Below, in pieces: positions 34,549 through 45,925 of a stretch of 64,000 nt of DNA. The stretch is from Azolla caroliniana (taxonomy: Eukaryota > Polypodiophyta): assembly GCA_043228905.1 (NCBI GenBank), contig JBHGNT010000002.1, positions 3,968,001-4,032,000 of the forward strand, read 5' to 3'. Both the position numbers and the translations under genes were made by a program. Within the stretch, counting starts at the first letter, position 1. The number at the start of each line of letters is the position of its first letter. The notes beneath the pieces were generated by a model, which was not told where the DNA came from, searched no databases, and saw nothing but the letters and a program-made list of their open reading frames with translations.

Positions 34549-37500
34549 TTATTTAAGATCTTCAGATGCTGCAGCCGGAATACAATGAGTCGTAAGAATA
34601 TCTGGTGTTGCTTCCTTGGCTTTTTGAGTCTCAAGCACTAGAATCTGTCACAAGAAATAATCAATCAATCAATCAAATCGACACTTTTCACATGCTGGCA
34701 ACTTTATATTAAAATAAGATCTGTCTATTGATCACTTCAGTTCCATATATCATATTTGACCTCAAAAAGTGAGCAGCCCATGGTGTACAATGAAGAGTAA
34801 CCTCAGCACAGTTGGAACAGGTATCTAACTTAAGAATGAAAGCCGGCACAACTCAACACTATGAATTTGAGAATATGTGACACTTGGGCACAGCAGTACA
34901 AGAAAAGATTAGATTAATAGTACTTAACATGCGTGGTGCAAACTCTACTATTTGCAAACGAGGTTTGGGGAGGAAGTAACTCAGCAAGCTCATGAAAAGA
35001 AATTTCTACAGCTTCACTTGGGGATTAAGAGCACAACCCTGTACTCCATAAAGCATCTAGAACCTGGAAGAAGGCCAATTGACTTTTACACCCCCTAACA
35101 AGTTTACAAGTACATATTGAAAATAAGGACAATGCCTCACATTTGCCTCCCAGAGGCCACATGGGGGAACAGGACGCTTACCACAGAAAAATTACAGAAA
35201 CAAACTTCTTTCATCTATGTCAGTCCAAGACATCTGGAAATGGTTTGCAAGACGGCATGTGGAAAAATATTTGAACATGCACATAGAGGAATAGAAAAGG
35301 ACAGGAGAACATGAGTCCGTGTTTTAGTCAGCCACACTGGAATCACTTCAGAGAAATGGAGGATAGCCCAACATAGATCAAGTACTATGACAGCTGCATT
35401 AATACACAATCTCAGAAAATTCAAGCCGATGCTCAAGCCCACATCCAGACACCCATGCTGACAAATCATAGGAGACATGTTATCACATTGAATGCTTTGT
35501 AAAGATTTGTTGGTCTCATGATCATGTTGAGGCCCCATGAGCATTGCTGCAACATCGAAGTTTTATTTTTTATTTTTTATTTTTCAATGATTGGGTACAC
35601 ACCCCATTTTGTTGTAAACCAATTCTCTCATAGACCAATTTTGGTCTTAGAAGACCAATTTCTTTCTCTCTGGCTGTTGGCCTGGTGTTTTACAGCATAG
35701 CATCAAGTCATAAGATTAAGAGAACCCAAGTTCAATCCTAACCATGGGATCAGCCCCACCAATAAGCTTGCATTGGTCTCATGTGGTTAATAATATATCT
35801 ATCTCTGTTTCTTTCAATCTCCCACTCTGTACAATGTTTTTCAAAATTGTAGAGTGATATTATTGAGAGAGAGAGAGAGAGAGATTCGTAAAGAGAGCAG
35901 TATTTCAGGAATTTCAAAAAATGAGGGATTTATTTTGTGAATTTCATAAAATACAAGGGATACTTTGATAAATCTTCCCAAAATTGACAGTACAATTTTC
36001 TTAGAAATTGAAAAGAAGAAAGAATCGGCAACGAGACCTGGTCATATTCAAGTTCAAATTTCAGAAATCTGTCTTGGCAATTCTCAACAATGTTCGCCAG
36101 GTGCTTCAGATTCTTGATATTCACCCCATTCACGGCTAGAATCTACAGAAAAAGAAGATAAAATGGAATGTGCATTTATATATATATATATACATATATA
36201 TTATGAATAGATTTTTTACAGATCCAAAACAATTTATCCTAACAAAGTTTATGCTCATAAGCTTCTTCTTACTAAAAAATTCTTAAAATGTAGTAGAAAA
36301 GACCATTTTGCAACCTTAACGTTGCTAGTTCAAATGCAACACCAATGGACCTGATGTTAAAATATTTTACAAAACACTTTCCTTTTTCAGATGAAGATTA
36401 CATATCCTAGTTCACACCTAAGCACATGGATTTACATATGAGCATTCCACAACCCAACAATTGAAAACAATTGCACTGTTAAAAATAAAATGTTAACATG
36501 CTAAACAAATGCAAACAGACATACAAAAAGTTCCCCAACCCAAGTGTTGAATTTGTCACAAAGACCTTACAATGAATATCAATATTCTCAAGAAATAATC
36601 TAACTATCAAGACAACACTTATCCTAGCATTTTCTAAAATGGTGAATAGCATTTACATAGCCATACAAAAAAAAAATTAGCAGCAATACTTGGTGAAATT
36701 GGCCAAGTATATAACCTGAGTATTGACAATATCTTCGTATCCAATGTTGATATCAGCCACTAAGACCTGCATATGATATATATCTAAATTGCTCAGACTT
36801 TATTTTTATTCTTTTTTCCTTTTCTTGTATTATACAGAACTAGGAAGATACAGAGTCGCAATATAACTTCCAAACCTTACAAACACTGCTTCAGTTGATA
36901 TCTCTAAATAGCTTAGACTTTCTTATATGTGAAACACAAATTCATATATTCATTCATAGCTTCATACAAAAATTTTAGACAACGAAACCTGTGAGATGAC
37001 AACCAATTGTTCGTCCTCTGATTGGGCCACTGAATATAGCAGCTTGTCGAGTAGTTTTACAGGTGTATCAAAGGTGTAATCCTTGCCATACTACAAAAAC
37101 ATTGTGTCATTGTAATCAACATTTCATGCATTATGCAACTACTACAAAGACATTATGTCTAGACAAACCCATCACTCAAGTCTACCTCTGAGCGTAGATA
37201 AGGAACTGAGACTGCAGCAAACACTATTCCAGCAATGATATAGTAAGAAGGGGGTAGGCCTTTGATGTGAACTGGAACAACACGTTTATGGGTTTTAAGT
37301 TCTATGCTAAATTCCAAGCACTTCTTATCTCTCAAGATTTTGAGTTTTGCTTTTTCCCCTGAAAACTTTTGAGAAACAAGATAGCTGAATCCGATTCTCT
37401 CACCATGACGGAAGGTAACTGTGGATTATTGAAGGAAAAATGAACAGGAATAGTGAGACATTTACAAACATAATCCAAGTATTATTCTTCTATAGACACA

Positions 37501-40500
37501 ATAAACCACCTGCTATAATACCAACCCATTCAGACCTGTCCCATCATTTGCTATATCGATATCATCAAAGCTCAATATAATGTCAGATGACTGAAGGTAT
37601 TTTGCTACAGGAGCTGTTGTCTCCACCTTTCTAATGAGGACCCCCTTTTGATGAGCTTCCATTCCAAGTGCATTTCTCAGGTCTGGATTCTCCATTTTTT
37701 GCCAGTCTATTCCAAGTATCGGAAAACCTGTTTGACAAACATTTCAGGATAACTGCCTAATAAACAATGTATGAAGAATAATGTTCTAAATAGAACATAT
37801 TCAAAAACCTTTCTTTACAGGGTTATTTTATGTTTTCCTATTTTGAATCAGTATCATTTTAGGCTTTCGAGTTTCACTGTCTTATGAATCCCAAGGCAAT
37901 CAGAAGGCCATATTTGAAAAACACTAGGAACAAGTAGATAACCTGTATAATTCCCGTTGCGCTCATAATCACTAAGGAAATGACTGATAACAGGTGTGGG
38001 GATGATGTATCCAATGTTTTCTGCATCTTCTTGCTTTAAAGCTTGGAAAGCAATGCCCACACATTCACTATTCGCATTAAAGGCAGGACCACCTGAGTTA
38101 CCAGCATTTATGGCAGCATCAATCTATATGACACAGACTGTTTACATCAGTATCATGATAGTCCAACACCCAGAAAAGCATTTCAAACATGGATCTTTGC
38201 TTCTAAATATTCTTCCCAACCACGACTCAAAAAGCATCCAAAGGCAAAGAGGGAAGGTCACCCACTCACACTTGATGTAGTAAACAGAATTAGGACAGAA
38301 ATGAGCAAGGGTGAGCCATTAGGGCGGTCAATGTTCGTTTGTTCCTAACAATTTCTGTATTTGTTTTTTAACCCAAGTTCTTGGGAGGATAGTTCAAGTT
38401 GGATGGAATCAGTTGATTTATGAGAAGATTATGGATGGCAGTTGACTTTTACAGTGGATTGTAACTTTTGAGTTGTGTAGACAGCAGCATTTTTAATTGT
38501 ATGTTGACATGTTATTTGAGTAATGAGTCATATTCGCACATTATGGATAATGGAATAATGTACAGGACATTATCCACATGTTAACTTCAAAATTTATGGA
38601 TTTTGTCTATGCCAGCCAACATTCTGTATACTCATTAGAAATACAAACTTGAAATTTACCATGTTTCATGTAGGAAGAGTGTATCGAGCATGCATTGGTC
38701 AATATGCATACTTTTCTTCTCTTCCAACTAAGCATTAAAACAAAATGTAAACTACTTGATTACTACGGAGAGCTACTTAACTACCACCAATAATACACCT
38801 CAATTTTTTATTACGAGAAATAGATTTCAAAACTAGGAATACAAACAGGAAATTTTACCATGTTGCCTCTAGGAAGAACGCACAACATAAGTATATTCTC
38901 AATAAATACATTCTTCTTCTTTTCCAAATAAACTTTGCAACAGAGTCTGAATTACTCAACTACAATGGAGAGTTGCCGTAAAATAAACTAACAAAACAAC
39001 ACTTCAGCACACAGACAAACTGAATTTTTGGTATTATGAGGAGTGTATTCCAAAATTAGAAATACAAACTGGAAATTTTACCATGTTTCTTGTAGAAAGA
39101 GTGTATCAAGTAAGTATTTCTCAATATACATACTTTTCTTCTCTTCCAAATAAACATTAAGCAAACTCTAAACCACATGACTACTACAGAGAACCAATAT
39201 TTCCAAGGAAATCCACAGATTTTGATAATAAAGTTCATAAATAGAATTAAGACCCATATGTGTTAAGAGTGTCAACAGTCATCCAGTTTTTCATGGAAGT
39301 CGTCTAAAAAGAACTTTTTTATTCTGACAGCAATATAGCATCCATTAAAGATCTGGTAACTTTCAAGAATTTATCTTTTAAGCCTCATACACCAAAACAA
39401 ATTCTTGATATTCACACTAAATAAATTCGAGAATTAAAAAATAAATAGCTAAAATCAAGCTATATAGATGATGCCACTTGGGAGAAAGAGCACGTTCTTA
39501 AATCTAACCTCCATGACTTTGATTTTTCATTACAAGAGTGCAATGTTCTGAAAACAGGGACATTACAATCATAACCTTAATAACCAATTTAAAAGGCTAA
39601 TTTCAATGGATTTAAGGGTAGGATAATTGGGATAGTGAATATATCTTGTTAGTTGAGGCAAACCATTAAGGATCTAGGACCCTTGAGAATACATGGTAAT
39701 CTGGGAACCTAAGGAGTCAGTTATATAACGGGGACTAGCTAAACCCTTCAAAACAGAATCTTAGAGACACTGTTGAGACTCTGGTAGTATGATAAAGCTC
39801 TAATATATTTCAGATCCATAGCCTTGCTGATACACAAAGTATAATGCAAATCCATAGTCAGCCGATGGCATTTTATATTTGATTCTTGTCCTCTGCTCAA
39901 GGTTGATTGGGTTAATCAATTCTTTTTTTCCATTTCTATCAGGGTTTCCTAAACATTGTTTGGTGATATAACCAAAACTTGGGCACATTTGGGAAACAAA
40001 GAAAAACCTGCAGGTATTTCGGAGTTTTTCCCTACTTATTATAAAGAACATACCTGCACTCCTAACAATTCTGTTGCTCCATGGGCATAAGATGTAACCT
40101 CAATCCTCGATACAACTCCACTTGTCACTGAGATCGTATCACCACCTATTGGGTAACCAACAACTGTAACAGAGTCTTGCAAGCTTGGTAAACCGCCAAA
40201 TTTCATTTCAGGTACTCCTTCCCAAAATTCATCACTTTTTACGGTCAACAAAGCTGCAAAAGGAAAGCTGATTGACTCGTTAAACAGTAATGCACATAGA
40301 AAATAGCCAAAATGTACATACACTCTTATCTCCACAATTATCAATGAATTTCTCTGTGACCAAGTTTCATGCACATGAAAATGCTGAAACCTCTACAGTT
40401 TGCTATTATTTCAAGTTATTTTACAGCTTTCTGAGTTGCAAACTTGAGAAATAGAACCATGTTGATGCTCAAAGTCCAAACCATTTTCCTAGACATTTAG

Positions 40501-42936
40501 CATTTCAAACAAGAGCCAAACATTACAAATGCTTCTTATTCTCCATTGCTTGAGATTGTTGTGCCTTGGCAATGGATGGTACATGATGAAGAGTACAATT
40601 ATCACAAGATTAAATAAGACCACCTAGAAAAGAATACTCGTGATTTGGATCAAATAAGCAACTCTTTGGTGTGTTTTCAATTTTCCCTGGGTTTTTTGGT
40701 AGACCTTTTCTTAGACAAGGAGGGGATATATGTGAAGACATTCAGTCACCCAAGAAAGAGTACTTGTCTATTTGAACTAAAGAAGCCTTTCACAGGGTAT
40801 GTGCTCTCTTCCAATCTTTCCAGTACTTTCTTTCTTCGTTGAGGTTGTAAACACATGGAATATTACAATCACCCATAAAAGGATACTCATTATTTGAACC
40901 AAAGAAGCTACTCTTTAGTGTGTTTCATTGTTTCTAAGCTACTCTTTAGTGTGTTTCATTGTTTCTAAGCTACTCTTTGAGAATGTGGAACCATAGAAAA
41001 GGATCAGAAACACATATAACATCTTCTCTCATTGTTTCTGAGCTACTCTTTGAGAATGTGGAACCATGGAAAAGGATCAGACACACATACCAATATCACA
41101 TTCAGTTCCAACTGCAAGAACTGTAGCCAAATATTTGGTATCAGAGCCTCGTTTTTTGACCTTCACTTGTGTGTGATGTTGGACTGAATGTGCGTTGGTA
41201 AGAACTCTCCGACCACTGATAATAAACCCACTACTGTTAGAGCTCACTTGACGTCTCATTTGCCAAGGGAGGGAGAAGTTGGGCTCAGTGTGGATACAAA
41301 AGACCTTCACAACTGAATCCATAAAAGGGAAACGTTTCACAACATCCTTCATCATCACATCTTCCTGACAAGACATTGGAGAATGTAAACTTCGTACAGA
41401 GATGGTTTTGTCTGAAGAATGCTTGGCTTTTTCTTTATGGATTTCATCGTTCTTGATTGTTTCAAGCAATTTTACCTCTGTTTTTCCTGATAAACCATTG
41501 CCATGTCTGAGAAGGACAGCTTGCTTTGGTGGTCGACCCCTCCGCTTCACCGAGCTCACCATTGCACCTTCACTACCATTATTTGTTTTCTCCATATTAT
41601 CCTCATCAACGACACCGTAGGTATTTTTTGCTTTCTTTCCTTTTCCAACACTAGCAATAAAGTGCTTCTGAGGTCTACCCCTCTTCTTCGATGAAGCCAA
41701 CTCTAGCAGTCGATAAAGAAGATTTTTGGGAGGTCTTCCTCGTTTCCTCTTCACAGTCGTTAGTACATAAGCAGTGTTATTCAGGCGAGGCCTACCTCTC
41801 TTCTTCTTTGAGCTCTCTATAATCTTGGAATGGCCAGGAGAAGAAGAAGTAGAAATTGGATTCAGTCGAGGCCTCCCCCTTCCCCTCTTCGATGAACCAT
41901 CTGCAGAACAGGGAACCTAAAGTTTATTCTCTTTCACGAAATGTGAAAAAAAATACAGAAAAGATGAAAGAAAATTAGTTAAAACAAACTCTAAATCAAA
42001 ACATTCCCTGAGTTTAGGAAAATGGGCCAAATCGAACATAAAAACAAGGGAAGGAAAAACTCACAAAAAAACAAATTCTGAATGAAGATTAAACAGCAAA
42101 AGAAGATGCAAAAAAGACTGTTTTGCAGTCTCTGAACCGTGAAAATATAGACCAGAAAATATAGATAAAAATCTTTTACAGTCTCTGAAAGAAGTAGTAG
42201 CCAAAAAAACTTCCTCTTCTTCTGTTTCTTCTGTTTCTTCTGTGGATGAAAAAAATTGCAAAAAAATTAACAAAGACCTTCTTCTTCTCTTTCCTTCTGT
42301 GAAGGAAAAAAAAAAATGCTAAATAAAACAAAGCCTTCTTCTTCCTCATCCTCAGTCTTTTTTTCTTCTCCACCTCCTCCTCCTTTTATTTTTTTTCTTT
42401 CTTGTTCTCCCTCTTCTCCTCCTCTTCCTTTCTGATCTTCTGCTTCTTCTCTTCCTTCTCCTTCTCCAAATCTTGATGACCATGACAGAAACCCTAAGAT
42501 AAGCAAATAAAAGGGAAGTGAATTAAACAAAAAAAAATCTACCTTGTTTCAAACCAGCAATGTGAACAAAGGCAGAAACTGGGTTCTTGCGAGGCCTCCC
42601 GCGTCGCTTCTGCTCCATTCTTTCCTTCGTGTCCATCGCTACCATCTTTTTCTTCTTCTTCAGTGCGTCTTCTTCTCCTTCCTCGTCATCCACATCTTTT
42701 CGCTCTTTTTCTGGTTCGTCAAATTCCTCTCCTCCTTCTCTTTCTTCTTCAACACGAGCCTTTGGGGGCCTTCCACGTTTCCTTTTCACGGAAACGCTAG
42801 GAATTCCTTCCACAAGAGGATATTTTCTAGGTCTACCTCGTTTCTTCTTATTCTCTCCAGACAATTCCTGATACTCGCTAGGATCAGAGCTCGGCTCAAG
42901 CTCAAGAACCAAAACAGGCTCCTGTGAAGCTGCCAT
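34549..42936 (-). CDS. DEG9: DEG9-type serine endopeptidase (HtrA/Deg family) with N-terminal AT-hook array
   Basis: Ten exons on the minus strand: 42936-42543, 41900-41091, 40253-40054, 38123-37943, 37727-37536, 37418-37186, 37090-36989, 36766-36716, 36142-36038, 34644-34549. All are GT-AG and give 787 aa. The HtrA triad is H369 (TNAHS), D400 (ECDIALL) and S478 (NAGNSGGP). Two PDZ-like regions follow, with [11 protein letters not shown] and VPYLRSEYGK as DEG9 markers. Similarity to Arabidopsis DEG9 runs from about residue 320 to the end. Arabidopsis DEG9 is nuclear/nucleolar and reported to degrade the response regulator ARR4. Residues 1-260 are longer than the Arabidopsis N terminus and hold eight RGRP-type AT-hook-like cores, near 33, 54, 112, 141, 166, 185, 205 and 252. 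They are separated by acidic and Lys-rich linkers. DNA or chromatin tethering is inference. Introns are 0.07-1.9 kb and carry repeats listed separately. Confidence 0.95.
35640..35800 (+). repeat. SINE-like segment with tRNA-type B box, in DEG9 intron 9
   Basis: GAACCCAAGTTCAATCC carries an RNA polymerase III B-box consensus (GTTCAATCC) and is followed by catgggatcagccccacc, which can form a small hairpin. A convincing A box about 40 bp upstream is not visible, and there is no clear target duplication. It lies antisense to DEG9. A tRNA-derived SINE is the likeliest reading, but support is partial. Confidence 0.35.
38638..39240. repeat. Three diverged units of about 200 bp in DEG9 intron 3
   Basis: Units start near 38638, 38837 and 39059 with gaaatacaaac..gaaattt.accatgtt, followed by taggaagagtgtat, cttttcttctcttccaa and actac.gagag. 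They are diverged and 199-222 bp apart. They lie wholly within the intron 38124-40053, so they do not alter the coding sequence. Confidence 0.85.
40621..41088. repeat. Nested short duplications in DEG9 intron 2
   Basis: The phrase aagaatactc.tgatttg..tcaaataagcaactcttt near 40630 recurs in diverged form near 40880. After it, gctactctttagtgtgtttcattgtttcta is repeated at 40907 and 40938 (31-bp step). Then gctactctttgagaatgtggaaccat is repeated at 40969 and 41042 (73-bp step). The last copy runs up to the exon 2 splice donor at 41089-41090. Confidence 0.85.
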
Positions 42937-43054
42937 GACCGTTCTTTTTTTGCCAAGAGCTCTGTATTACACACTGTTTTATATTGTATTGTAAAGCAAA
43001 CCTTGTCTGTTACTGAATCAGAATTTTTTTTTGCTTCCTCGGAGGAAACGGGTA

Positions 43055-43563
43055 AAACCCTAGCCCTAGATTTATTCTAGCTTAGGGCAGTAAGAAAATC
43101 ACTAGATTCTTCTGCAGAGAATAAACAAACCCTAAGTTTGCAGGCAGTACTTTTGCTCAACCTTCTGCGGAGAAGAGACAACCCTGGAATTTGCGAATCA
43201 CGTTTCTAGTCTTCATAGAAAGAAAGAAACCCTGGAATGCATAGAAAGAAACCCTAGAACTGTAAAGAAAAAAAAAAAAAAAAGAGAGAGAACCCTAAAA
43301 TTTCGCACAGAAATACTGTCCAACTTTGTCTGCAGAGGTAAGAGCAAAGAATTCCACGGAGAATGTCTGCATCGAAGCTATCCCTGCCTGCAGAAGCGAG
43401 GAAATTTGCAGAGCAAAATCCCAGTCTTCCTTCCCTGCACAAAAAATTTGGGTGCGTAAGGATGGAAACCCTAAACAGGGAATCCAACAGATGATAGCCA
43501 AACCCTAGACAAGAAGCAACAGAGAAATTTACACAGAGAAAAAAAAGAAAAAAGCAAACCCTA
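43055..43563. promoter_or_regulatory. Telo-box (AAACCCTA) cluster upstream of DEG9
   Basis: Six exact AAACCCTA motifs start at 43055, 43127, 43249, 43466, 43500 and 43556, with near matches at about 43290 and elsewhere. All are on the plus strand, so TAGGGTTT on the DEG9 strand. They lie 120-630 bp upstream of the DEG9 start codon, in the promoter or 5' UTR. Telo-boxes are known in plants as elements of promoters of ribosomal and cell-cycle genes and as binding sites of telomere-repeat-binding (TRB) proteins. The role here is inferred. Confidence 0.6.
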
Positions 43564-43827
43564 ATTTTGAGAGGGCTCTTTAAATTTCTTTTTTTCCTTC
43601 TTCTTTTTTTTACACTCGATGGGATAATTTATAATACATACAGTAAATGAATATTATTTTAATTTTCTACTGTAATTAATCAATTAATTATCCATAATTT
43701 TTACAAGAGCAAAAGAAAGGATTTAGAGGGAAGAATGGCTTGAGCTTCTTCATATTCAAACCTCTTCATTCTTTTTCTTCTTCACTCCTTCGATTCAGGT
43801 GGTGAGCTATATGTACATACATATATG

Positions 43828-44050
43828 GAAACATGGGCAAGATATCGGCAGCCAGAGCCAGGAACTAGGGAACCACCTGAGACCATGAAAACACGGGGGC
43901 GGACATCAGCAGCCCGCGCCAGCAACCCAAGGAACCAGAGACCATGAAAACATGGGTGGACATCGGCAGCCCGAGCCAGGAAGCAAGGAACCAAAAGACC
44001 ATGAAAACACGAGCGGACATTGGCAATCGGAATTAGGAACCAAAGACCAT
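43828..44050. repeat. 58-bp minisatellite, about four units
   Basis: Units beginning gaaaacatggg or gaaaacacg and ending gagaccat or aaagaccat start at 43828, 43887, 43945 and 44003, with 58-59 bp periods. They contain ggacatcggcagcccgagccagg with variations. The minus-strand frame across it is a repeat by-product. Confidence 0.9.
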
Positions 44051-44100
44051 GAACCATTGGTCATGCATGAGAGGCCCTCTGCTCTCTACTCCATCTCCAC

Positions 44101-44310
44101 CATATTATGACCAACACTCCTGCCCCAACACTAACCATATCTCGAAAATAAACACGCTTCCTTGCAAATTGCTACACCCATTGTATGGCGGCATAGTGCC
44201 ATATTATGACCAACACTCCTGTCCCAACACTAACCGTATCTCGAAAATAAACACGCTTCCTTACAAATTTCTACACCCATTGTATGGCGGCACGGTGCCA
44301 TATTATGACC
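44101..44310. repeat. 99-bp tandem repeat, two full units and a partial one
   Basis: Units start at 44101, 44200 and 44299 with catattatgacc. The first two contain tatctcgaaaataaacacgc and ctacacccattgtatggcgg and differ at a few positions. The third is cut after about 12 bp. Because 99 is divisible by 3, a plus-strand frame of 126 codons (44049-44429) stays open, but it shows no other coding evidence. Confidence 0.9.
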
Positions 44311-45489
44311 ATTCCGTCACCCGAGAGCTGGTCGTGTGTATCCTGGAAACGAACCATGCATCCATTCAACCGCCTCAAAGCTGGCTGACGTATCTTGAAA
44401 ACGAACCAGACATCTTTTCGACCGCTTAAGAGTTAGTCGAGCATATCTCAAAAACGAATGCTCATGCACCAACAACGACTACGCCCATCATGTGACACAC
44501 AACCCCACCCCTCCTCCATAAGCCAAAGAGACGTGGCGTTGCCTAGCCTTCATTGTCCTTCCCAAGAAATGGCAATAGAACACACGTCAATCGTCATAAG
44601 GTGAAGAGAATTTGCACTTTGTCTCGTCTTCGCCACTGTTCTCGAGAATGAAGAAATGGTCGGCAACATCTAAAGCATAAGAGAAGCTTATGTTGTCTAT
44701 GTCAAGATAGCAAACTCGATTCTTGTGTAGTGTGAGTGAGTGAACATGCACATGGTGGGGTATACGTGTGCACTAAAAAAACCACCTCCTTTATCACGCC
44801 TTTGGTTTAAAAAAATGTAACCACCCTTGTCATCTTGTCATATGTAGAGAGAAAATAAATATCACATTCAAAATAAATGGCATTTCATACCTCGTCCATT
44901 CTTAGTGTTACATAAATGTAGCCCCCCCTCTCTCGCATGTTAAGTTGGGTTTCCTTGCTTTATAGTAACACCAACACTAGAGAACTCACACATGAATATG
45001 AGGGCATTCTACGTGGAATGAGAAGACGTCCTTGTTAAATTACAAGTTTAGAAAGGGAATTAGAGGCAGGGATTCACGTGCTCTAACTAAGTTGTTGCAC
45101 AAAAGAGAAGTACAGAGTGCAGTGTGTCTATGAAAGTTAGAAATCCCAAGGAAGAAATCCACAAAAGATGGGCAACGAACACCGTACTCTAGCCACAACT
45201 CATATGCAAAGCATAAGTTCACACGAGCAAATGCTAGCATGCCACGTTTGAGGACTAAGAATAGAACCTACGAGTGAAATATGATAACCACAAAAAGCTA
45301 CAATCCAGTCAACCAACCAAGTTCAGACATGGGGTACTACTACCTAGACGTACAGTTCTTGAGGGATAGATAGCTAACAACCCAAGGACTAGAAACTATG
45401 ATTGACATTATTGGTTGAAGGTCAACCTAGACAGAGGAGATGGAGGAGGGGTCACAAGCCATCACAAAGACACTCTTTAACCACATATA
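44311..45489. other. Intergenic DNA
   Basis: No gene is supported between the 99-bp repeat and the heptamer array. A weak echo of the repeat (gtatcttgaaaacgaacca, catatctcaaaaacgaatg) continues to about 44460. The remainder is unremarkable. Confidence 0.5.
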
Positions 45490-45490
45490 T

Positions 45491-45812
45491 GTAACACATA
45501 ACACATAACACATAACACGTAACACATAACACATAACACATAACACATAACACATAACACATAACATGCAGCACATAATAACACATGACACATAACACAT
45601 AACACATGACACATGACACATGAGACATAACACATAACACATAACACATAACACATAACACATAACACATAACACATAACACATAACACATAACACATAA
45701 CACATAACACATAACACATAACACATAACACATAACACATAACACATAACACATAACACATAAACACATAACACATAACACATAAACACATAACACATAA
45801 CACGCAGCACAT
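45491..45812. repeat. Heptanucleotide array (AACACAT)n
   Basis: About 320 bp of head-to-tail AACACAT heptamers, with sporadic variants (aacacgt, gacacat, catgcagcacataat, and 8-bp units with an extra a). It is not the plant telomere heptamer. All three minus-strand frames are open and read as MCYVLCV repeats, which is a consequence of the period and not a gene. The array ends about 110 bp before the start codon of the palmitoyltransferase gene. Confidence 0.95.
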
Positions 45813-45925
45813 AATAATCTACAAACAAGAGGCCTATTTTTGTAGTTTATTCATTTAAAGGATTTCGTCCCTCCTGCTTCTTCTTCTTCTTCTTCGGTCG
45901 ATCGAAGGTTCGAATCCTGCTGGCT

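Noticed and set aside
36300-36365. A second tRNA-like B box (gctagttcaaatgcaac) in a DEG9 intron
   Set aside because: The match is weaker than at 35690 and no A box or repeat structure accompanies it.
40645-40842. Plus-strand frame inside DEG9 intron 2
   Set aside because: Antisense within an intron, partly repeat-derived, and without recognisable motifs.
44049-44429. A 126-codon frame across the 99-bp repeat
   Set aside because: The frame is open because 99 is a multiple of 3; the flanking non-repeat codons show no family similarity.
45427-45828. Three overlapping minus-strand frames of MCYVLCV repeats
   Set aside because: All three frames are open because the period is seven; this is a microsatellite signature, not a protein.
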